Below are positions 57,408 to 64,000 of a DNA stretch of 64,000 nt, piece after piece. Within the stretch, counting starts at the first letter, position 1, and every line of letters starts with the position of its first letter. The DNA lies in contig QKWP01000767.1 of assembly GCA_003550325.1 (NCBI GenBank), positions 64,791 to 128,790 of the forward strand. Direction: 5' to 3'. A program made the position numbers and the translations under genes. The notes below the pieces were generated by a model. It was not told the origin of the DNA. It searched no databases and worked only from the letters and a program-made list of their open reading frames with translations. The DNA comes from Gigaspora rosea (Eukaryota; Glomeromycota; Glomeromycetes; Diversisporales; Gigasporaceae).

Positions 57408-59267
57408 TTGAGTCCGCTCAACTTGGTTCCACGATTCTAATTTCTACAAAACATTATCTTTCATTAGTACTTACAAAACCCTGTCCCTGTTGCAATAACA
57501 ATAGCCTTACCAATAAAGTTTGGAATATAACATCAATCGCATTTCAAATTAAAAGTATAATAGAGTACAAAATATGCAGTGCTACTTATTATCATACTAA
57601 CAAAGCGCAAGAAATCCGGTTTACAAAAGCGATAGCAGCAGCAGGACTTGCAGGAGGAATATATCGCAATGCAATACAAAGCTCATTAGCTACGATTGGA
57701 ATTATGAACAAAATTTGTAAAAGTACATACCACCATTATCAAAAAATGTACTTCTCTCCTCTTATAGCCAATGCAAAGTCTAGTGTAGAAATGGCTTTAC
57801 AAAAATGCATTGAATACGCATTAGAAAAGAATGAAAAAGTTTTAGCAGTAGGATTCGACTGTTCATGGTCGCATGTAAGAAATGCAAACCAAGCGAGTGG
57901 AGAATTTATATGCCAGGAAACGCCATCTGGTATAAGAATTTATTTTTAGATTCTCAATCGATCTGAAATTAATATTTATTTTACCATTAGGTTACGTCCA
58001 TAAACCAGTTGTCGCATTTCATATAACACAAAAGGCCAGGGTTGCAAAAAATAATCAAACTGGACTTACCAAAACTCTAAATGAAACCAACTTTGATAAA
58101 TCCTCGAGGCAAATGGAGCACGCCATTTTAATTGAGGTATTAAATCAATTTAGCACGCCACTAGAGGAAGCCGATTTACATCTAGAAGTGTGCATTGATG
58201 GTGATCTGGATTCAAATAAGACACTTGCACACGTACTATTGTCACAAAAGTCTTTGCTGATCTGAAACACCTAATTTGCAATATTAGAAATGCTATACAG
58301 CGTAAATATAAAAAAAATTTTTTGTATCAACATACATCAGTAATAGGGATGGGCACAGTCTGTCATTTTCGGTCAACCGGTTCATGACCGTTGGTTGTAT
58401 CTTGTGATATAATGATCCAAACAGATGATTTTGGAACCATTCGATTTGTCTCAATGAGACGAATCGAATGGTACCAAAACCATCCATCTTGGATCATTGG
58501 ATCACAAGATATGGCCAACGGTCATGAACCAGTTGACCGAAAATGACAGACTGTGCCCATCTCTAATCAGTAATATAATAAAAGTTTTTATACTTTCTTT
58601 ATTAGGTGACAAGAACGCCCAATTTCGTGCATTTGAAAATCATATAATGCGCTGGTTCCGTGGGTGTATTTATTCTGCGGCATTGCGAAAAGAGGCTGGA
58701 GATTTTCTTATAGTACCACTTGAAGAAGATACGCGCAAGATGCAAATGGAAGGTCTCATTCGCCATCTACAAAATGATCATTTGCTTTGTTGGTCAGATG
58801 TATGTTGGATAAAAGATGATCCAACATTAATTTTACAAGAACCCACCCTGTGTCACTCATTACAAAGCCGAATCAATGCATTCAAAAAATTTCTTAAATC
58901 AATTTGTCGCTTGCCGGTCAGCCAAAGAATTGTAACGCTTAATCGAACATCTCAAAATGAGGCGTTCAACAGAGTAAAGTTAGTGTATCTGGATAAAAAA
59001 ATTGACTATTGGCAGTCATATGCAGCCCGACATGCATTAGCAATTATATATTATAATGAAGGTTATACCTACCTACTTTCTGTAATTCGGGAGATTTACT
59101 GTGATAAGCCATTTGAATTAGAGGACATGCTTAATATTAGTACGATAGAGAGCGATCGTTCTGATCAACAACAATTGAATGTTGAAAGAATTCGTCAGCA
59201 TAATCAAATGCGGGCTGAAAAGTATGCAAATGAACGTAAAGAATTAGCAGGCTTTGACTTTAGTCAG
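57408..59267 (+). CDS. Mutator/Kolobok-like DDE transposase domain
   Basis: Exons: up to 57929, 57991-58301 and 58606-59267. Order of motifs: a Cys cluster 'CPCC' (57480s), a second 'YKICS', 'AGLAGGIYRNAIQSSLATIGI', 'VLAVGFDCSWSHVRNANQASGEF' (first catalytic Asp, the place where animal Mutator-like transposases read 'SGDGSW.KRG'), 'TLNETNFDKSSRQMEHAI', 'VCIDGDLDSNKTL' (second Asp; the family reads 'DGDSK'), 'KVFADLKHLICNIRNAIQ', and a C-terminal part with 'HLQNDHLLCWSDVCW'. The third acidic residue is not certain (candidates are in PLEEDTRKMQMEG). One frame change lies near 58232, after 'KTLAH'. Two introns are clean; the second is enlarged by a MITE. It should bind the inverted ends and cut at TTAA (inferred). 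Confidence 0.75.
58345..58565. mobile_element. Foldback MITE inside a transposase intron (221 bp)
   Basis: ATCAGTAAT at 58336-58344 and 58566-58574 is a 9-bp duplication. Ends AGGGATGGGCACAGTCTGTC and (complement) AGAGATGGGCACAGTCTGTC. The core is a hairpin with TCAATGAGACGAATCGAATG. Removing it leaves a normal intron of ~74 nt (58302-58605) with intact GT and AG. Confidence 0.85.
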
Positions 59268-59335
59268 GTAATTAAAATTTAATATTAAAATTTGAAGTTT
59301 CAATACTTACTTATTAATAATAATTCAATATACAG

Positions 59336-61492
59336 GAATTAATCCCCTATAAATTGAAGTCCCAAGAACGGCTTCGCAATAACGAATTTTATCCATCCTT
59401 TGTCCCATTAATTGTGGACTTTGATGTAACTATAAGATGTATTGGCTGCCACGTTTTTCAGAAACATTTCAAAGGTCTATGCACGCTGTGCTATACATAT
59501 CACTTATTCAGTTGGAATGAAAGGCTTTTAGATTCGAAATTCGCTCTACAAGATGAAACAAGCAAACCTCAAAATCTAATTCAACATGTCAAAATTATTG
59601 CAGAAAAAATTTTCAAATTTAATAATTTGAGAGCAGAGCAATTAGAAGCATTAACATATTATTTGGAAAATAATAAAGATACGCTTGTAGTCATGAAAAC
59701 CGGTGGTAGAAAATCCTTCTGCTACGTCGCTTCTGCTATTCTTTTTCATGGCCTAACGGTCATTATTTCACCATTAAAATCTTTAATTCAGAGTCAAGTG
59801 GTAGATATAAAATCAAATTAAAAATAAGAAAAAATAATAAGTTCTAATCGATTTTTTACCTTTAGGACCATCTAATCCAACTAGGAATTCCATGTGGTTA
59901 CTTGTTAGCATCATCTCAAGAAACAATTGAGTATGAAGCAAAAATTTTTGAGGAAATAGCTCTTGGATTCATCTGTTTACTTTACGTTACCCCGGAGAAG
60001 CTATTACTTAAAAAATCGCTTAGAGAATTATGTAGTCGCTTGCATAAAGAAGAAAAGCTGCAATTCGTGATTGATGAAGCTCATTGTGTTTTGGATTTTC
60101 GGTACTTTAGGTAAGAAAGGTTTAAAAAAACAGCTGATTAATAACTAAATTATACCGTATTACTTTACAGAAAACAATGGGGTAATTTAGGAGTATTAAA
60201 ACAAGATTTTCCCCGCGCTCGAATCATGGCTTTCACTGCAACCTTATCCTACGATGATAAAAAAACTCTTCAGGACAATTTGAATATTGATATGGATCAC
60301 TTCGAAGTTGTAAGAAGCAATGAACTATTGCATCCAGAATTATGTTTTTCAGTTCAAGACCGAAATGATACTAAATCAGCTTGGATAGAACAAATAATTT
60401 GTTTGATCAATAAGATAGAAACAACTGGTCGTACAATAATCTATTGTGCATGGGTCAAGGATTGTTCTGTAATATTTGATGCATTAAATTCAAAAATAGA
60501 ATCGTTAGCTGTATACAACGGTAAATTGCTAGATAGTGAAAAGAAGAATGTGATAAAAAGATGGAATACTGGCCAAATTCGTTTGATGATTGCAACGTCA
60601 GCCTTCAGTATGAGTATAGATATGCCTGATGTTTGCCTAATAATACATTATAATTTTCCAATAAATATGAGTAAGTATACAGTATTCAAGAATATAAAAG
60701 TTTTATTGCAAAAATAATAATAAATTTTCATAATAGCTCGCCTAATCCAAGAGTCTGGTCGGGCAGGAAGAAATAAGCAAGCTTCCAAATGTGTGATTCT
60801 TTATGCTAATAAGGATATTCATACCAATTACGCTGTTATTACGGATAGTAGAGAAAGGTAATTATTATAATTATTATTATTTGTGGTGAGAATTTCACTA
60901 AATAACTCTTAATTATAGTAACGAAGATAGTGACGAGCAAACAACCACCCGAGAACTTTATCTGGCCAAGGCACGGAGCAATTTATTTGAAGTAATGTAC
61001 TACTGTCTTACCCCTTACGAAAGCCGATTTTAGCTAGTATCACAATGCTTTGCATGGCTGCAAGATCCAATTCCACCAAATTGCAATTCGTGTGATAATT
61101 GCGTCAAATGTGCAAAAGATGGTGTAAAACTAATAAATGCTCTAACAGATATTTTGGATCTATTAAATGTGGTTGAGGTATTGTGTAAAAACAACGATAA
61201 ATTAATTATTCCTTTGGATCTCGTGGAAGTTTTTTGCTGCTCAAAAAATAAACGGCTTCAAAGTAGAGGGTTAGAAATATTAGATCTTTTCAGTCGCAAC
61301 AAACCGACAATATTACGCACTAAGACATTAGCGGAATTGGCATTAGCAGATTTGGTTTGTCGTAAGCTTGTCAAACAAACTATTTTACTAGAAAGAAAGA
61401 CTTATCAAACATGCACTGTAGTAATAGAAGGGGTAATAGAAGGTGCGGATTCACTTGCAAAAACGAAAACTTGGCTGTATTGGGTAAAATAA
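59336..61492 (+). CDS. RecQ-type DNA helicase domain (C-terminal part of the transposase-helicase)
   Basis: Exons 59336-59800, 59866-60110, 60171-60670, 60737-60857 and 60919-61492; every junction is GT..AG and the phases carry through. Motifs: a linking zinc pair CIGC...CTLC; motif 0 'NNLRAEQLEAL'; Walker A 'MKTGGRKSFCYVASA' (usual RecQ form is TGGGKS); Ia 'VIISPLKSLIQSQV'; 'LLYVTPEKLL'; Walker B 'FVIDEAHC'; motif III 'AFTATLS'; 'TIIYCAW'; motif V 'LMIATSAFSMSIDMPDV'; motif VI 'QESGRAGRNK'; and the RecQ zinc site 'CDNC'. A winged-helix-like tail follows ('VEVFCCSKNKRLQSRGLEIL', 'LALADLVCRKLVKQ'). Exon 59336 follows the transposase exon in phase, so I infer one polypeptide unwinding DNA 3' to 5'. 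One in-frame TAG lies at about 61030, before CDNC. Confidence 0.85.
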
Positions 61493-62120
61493 GAGAAAGT
61501 TCTCCTTTATTATAAATTCTTAATTTGCTTTTACACAATCTTAATAGTATAGATTCTATTTTACATGCTTTTTTGTAATAAAGTAATAAAGAGGCTATTT
61601 TTATGTAATAAAGAGACTAATTTTTTGTAATAAAGATGCTATTTTTTGAAATAAAGAGGATCTGTTATCGTTTTATTGGTTCTATTATCATAGAACTTTC
61701 TAGATTTAGCTGAATTTCACGATTTTCATATGCATTACACAAAAAAAATTGTACACCGATTTCATATGAGAATTGATCTACATGTACTCTACCCTTAAAT
61801 TGCCGATGATTTGTATTACTATAAATATTATATAATATTTTAATATACTATATAATATTATATAAATCTAGATTGATCTTACAATTTGGTAATTAGATTT
61901 TAAGAGGTTTGGGCTTGTTAGAATTCTTTCTTTGAGAGGATCATTTTGGTAGTTAAATCATCTAGAATGGTTTGGTAGATCAAAAGTTAAATATTATTGA
62001 AGTTTTTTATTAATTAATATATAATTTTTTTGTGCAATTTGATTGGTTAATAAAGTGTCAGGTGTGGATGGGTGGGGTAGCCCCTTAAGAGTAAAATTAC
62101 CTGATTTACGATAGCTCCCT

Positions 62121-62149
62121 AATGAAATATTTGTAATGCTATGTATATA
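62121..62149. other. Junction between the outer MITE and a mariner MITE
   Basis: Short AT-rich spacer ending in TA. Confidence 0.3.
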
Positions 62150-62340
62150 CAGTCACACGTCTAAGTGCATGCCCTTGGGACCATAGTGAAAAAGAGACAA
62201 AATGTGTACTTAGAGGAGGTTTGCATTTAGAGGAGTTAAAATTTATAATTGTTATATTGTTTGGGACCAAGAGTGGCGTGCACTTAAAGAGGGTTTCATA
62301 TACCATACACTTAGGGGGCATGCATTTAGGGGTGCGACTG
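62150..62340. mobile_element. Tc1/mariner-type MITE (191 bp)
   Basis: CAGTCACACGTCTAAGTGCA and (complement) CAGTCGCACCCCTAAATGCA, flanked by TA (62148-62149, 62341-62342). The inside repeats ACTTAGAGGAGG/CATTTAGAGGAG words. Confidence 0.8.
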
Positions 62341-63449
62341 TATATAAATAATAAAGAATGTAATGTAATATTAGTAATCATCACTGATTATAATACTTAT
62401 CTGTTATATAATATTAATATAGAAAACAAATCAGGAACCCAATTGTTTTCTGGTATGATTTTGTTTAACCTGTGGCTTGTTTTGTTCCTAAATGTTTCCG
62501 ATTATTCTCTGATTTTAAACAGATATTGGTGGAAATAAGAGATCAGAAATATTTAGAATCAAATTAAATTTAGTATCAAAAAAAACTGATAGGCCTTTAA
62601 ATTAATTCGATAGATATCTTAAATTAATCTAATGTATATCTGGTTTACTAGCAATTTAAAGTAAAATAAGATACCTATCAGTTTAATTTATAAGCCTACA
62701 AGTAGATCAATTTAGATCCTAAATATCCCTGATTGGTATCTTATTTTTACTAAATATCTGTTTAAAATTAGTGATCCATCTGAGACATTTAGTTTAACCT
62801 GTTAGTTAACTCCCATATACATATCGTATAGATATATGAAATCTATTGGGTACACAATTGTTATCAGTATAGTTTTGTTAGACCTGTGAATACAGCACCA
62901 AAAAATCTAACCTGACACATATTTTTAAGAATATTCACACATTTACTTTTATTAATGGGTTAAATAGGACCCCGAAATATACATAGATAGTTAAGATGAC
63001 TTTTAAATTTTTTATTAATTGCTATATACAAGACTTTTTTATAAGATCAGTATACAAAATTTGTAGCTTACAATAAAAAAAATTAAAAAAATATACAAAA
63101 TAAAATTCTAACCTTGATTATAGTATAAAATTTTATATAAGCTATAGTGATATATAAAATTATAATTTTTAGTAGTAGCATGTTATTTTATAAAAAAATT
63201 ATCATGCATATAAACTTGCACATTAAGATTCAAACACATTGGAGAAGTTTTTTTAATGCAGTCTTATGCAGGTTTCTAAACTAAAATTATTATAATCCTG
63301 CTAGTGATCATTGATGAAATTTTTTGCAAAGATCTCTAAGTATAACAAATCTGCAAAAATCTTTATATTGCAGAGCTGCGAAGATTTTTAAAAATATAAA
63401 TTCTTTGTATAACTTGATTAATTATATTTTTATATAATATTGGTCAATT
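62341..63449. other. AT-rich non-coding DNA
   Basis: Facing words ACTGATAGG (62586) and CCTATCAGT (62673) form a hairpin. CAATTGTT...TAACCTGTG at 62441 recurs loosely at 62855. No gene. Confidence 0.45.
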
Positions 63450-63710
63450 ATCTTGGAAACACTATACAAATAACAAAAGACATACACCATAAAAACACTA
63501 CACAAATGCTATAGAGACATACCACTAAAAATGTTATAAAGACCACTATACAAACCATAAAAATGCTACAATTGCCAGAGATACCAATTATGCCATAAAG
63601 CATCACAAATGCTATAGAGACTCTATGCAAAATACTATAAATGTCATAGAATCATCATAGAGACACTACAACTACTATCAATTCTGTAGAGATACAAATA
63701 TAAAACTGAC
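63450..63710. repeat. Degenerate repeat of ATGCTATAGAGACA-like words
   Basis: ACCA(T/C)(A/T)AAAA, CACTACACAAA and TGCTATAGAGAC words recur about 8-10 times with variable spacing. The open frame on the opposite strand is a by-product. Confidence 0.5.
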
Positions 63711-64000
63711 AAAAAACCTAGTATAATTTTAACTAAAATGATGAACTTACAAAAAAACACAAGAAAAATGATAAAAATAAAAAAAACCTACCAAATTACT
63801 AACTTGATAAGAAATTCATCTCTAATCTTACAGATTCCAATTGTAAACTCTACTACCCGATACCAACGACAAAGTCATACCTTTTAGAATATTCAACTGA
63901 CAATATGAAAAAACATTGATCCCAAAGAACAATGTTGCTAAAAAAAGTACTAAAACTGACAAAGACTTTAACATCAATTATGCTACAAAGTTCACAAATG
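63711..64000. other. Non-coding DNA at the window end
   Basis: AT-rich, with AACTGACAAA words at 63695, 63895 and 63953. No gene seen. Confidence 0.35.

Larger units (their letters stand above)
52874..61798 (+). mobile_element. 8.9-kb TTAA transposon encoding transposase fused to RecQ helicase
   Basis: TTAA at 52874-52877 and 61795-61798. Inverted ends GGGTAGAGTCCAATGTAGAT and (complement) GGGTAGAGTACATGTAGATC continue through CAATT...CATATGA for about 50 bp. TTAA target plus G-rich ends and a Mutator-like DDE transposase is the description of the Kolobok superfamily (established family knowledge; not searched here). The 3.7 kb before the gene is non-coding and contains foldbacks. The gene occupies 56559-61492. 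Confidence 0.88.
51792..61806 (-). mobile_element. Retroposed, poly(A)-tailed sequence, later split by a DNA transposon
   Basis: TGATTTGTATTACTATA is present at 51775-51791 and 61807-61823, a perfect 17-bp target duplication. A T-run right after the left copy (51792-51802) marks the A-tail of a minus-strand insert. Without the 8.9-kb element at 52874-61798 the insert is about 1.09 kb. Minus-strand frames of 103 and 104 codons overlap (52351-52662, 52538-52852) without recognisable domains. Its G+C is higher than the surroundings. It could be a processed pseudogene or a SINE/LINE-derived sequence. Confidence 0.7.
51501..62120. mobile_element. Outer foldback MITE of a four-layer insertion stack
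   Basis: Left arm 51501-51791 and right arm 61807-62120 are inverted copies: ends TAAGGGAGCT / AGCTCCCT, then GTGGGTGGG(T)TAGCC / GGTGGGGTAGCCCC, then GATCTACTGGACCAATTTGG / its diverged complement. The arm is the same module as in 20945-21655. Everything between the arms is a later insertion, so the original MITE was about 600 bp. Confidence 0.7.

Noticed and set aside
52874-61798. piggyBac element
   Set aside because: TTAA is shared, but piggyBac ends begin CCC rather than GGG, and the transposase motifs are Mutator/Kolobok-like with a RecQ partner, not a piggyBac transposase.
1-64000. LTR retrotransposon or virus-derived element
   Set aside because: No long terminal repeats, integrase, capsid or envelope-type sequence was recognised anywhere in the window.

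Overview
The window is very AT-rich eukaryotic DNA. It has short GT..AG introns (about 60-90 nt), a divergent pair of secreted/membrane kelch genes, a TKL-type protein kinase of the 'AYTDP ... SDIYSLGVLLWELTSGIPPF' kind, and a dense layer of nested transposons. I infer a Glomeromycotina (arbuscular mycorrhizal) fungus such as Rhizophagus irregularis or a close relative. This rests on family resemblance, not on a database search.

Only three genes look like ordinary host genes: the kelch pair (23170-25315 minus, 25647-27673 plus) and the kinase (43027-44656). All three can be spliced into open frames with consistent phases at every junction. Almost everything else is mobile DNA in layers.

Layout. 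1-1147: AT-rich, with one Harbinger-like MITE. 1148-7960: a TTAA-flanked inverted-repeat element carrying a full-length LINE (1318-7737, perfect 16-bp target duplication, one 1982-codon ORF with endonuclease, reverse transcriptase and RNase H). 7961-13180: AT-rich DNA and a TA-flanked element (9386-12170) holding a five-fold array of hairpins that is itself one palindrome. 13181-23169: further foldback elements and LINE tails. 23170-27673: kelch genes. 27674-35394: MITEs, a 23-bp satellite and another large foldback. 35395-39758: a truncated LINE on the minus strand, split by a 1.5-kb transposon. 40351-42000: MITEs within MITEs. 43027-44656: kinase. 44657-51500: mostly non-coding, with a T-rich ~190-bp tandem repeat. 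51501-62120: a stack of four nested insertions. 62121-64000: a mariner MITE and low-complexity DNA.

The most striking object is the core of that stack: an 8.9-kb DNA transposon (52874-61798) with TTAA at both ends and inverted repeats beginning GGGTAGAGT. Its split gene encodes, in one inferred polypeptide of about 1,415 residues, an N-terminal domain with a coiled coil, a Mutator-like/Kolobok-like DDE transposase, and a RecQ-type DNA helicase with the RecQ zinc-binding and winged-helix-like C-terminus. All intron phases across the transposase-helicase junction agree. The gene carries two apparent frameshifts and one in-frame stop, so this copy is probably recently dead. Short elements elsewhere in the window share its TTAA-GGGTAG ends (1148, 7960, 40088, possibly 14105) and may be non-autonomous relatives. 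I do not know of a described transposase-RecQ fusion of this kind.
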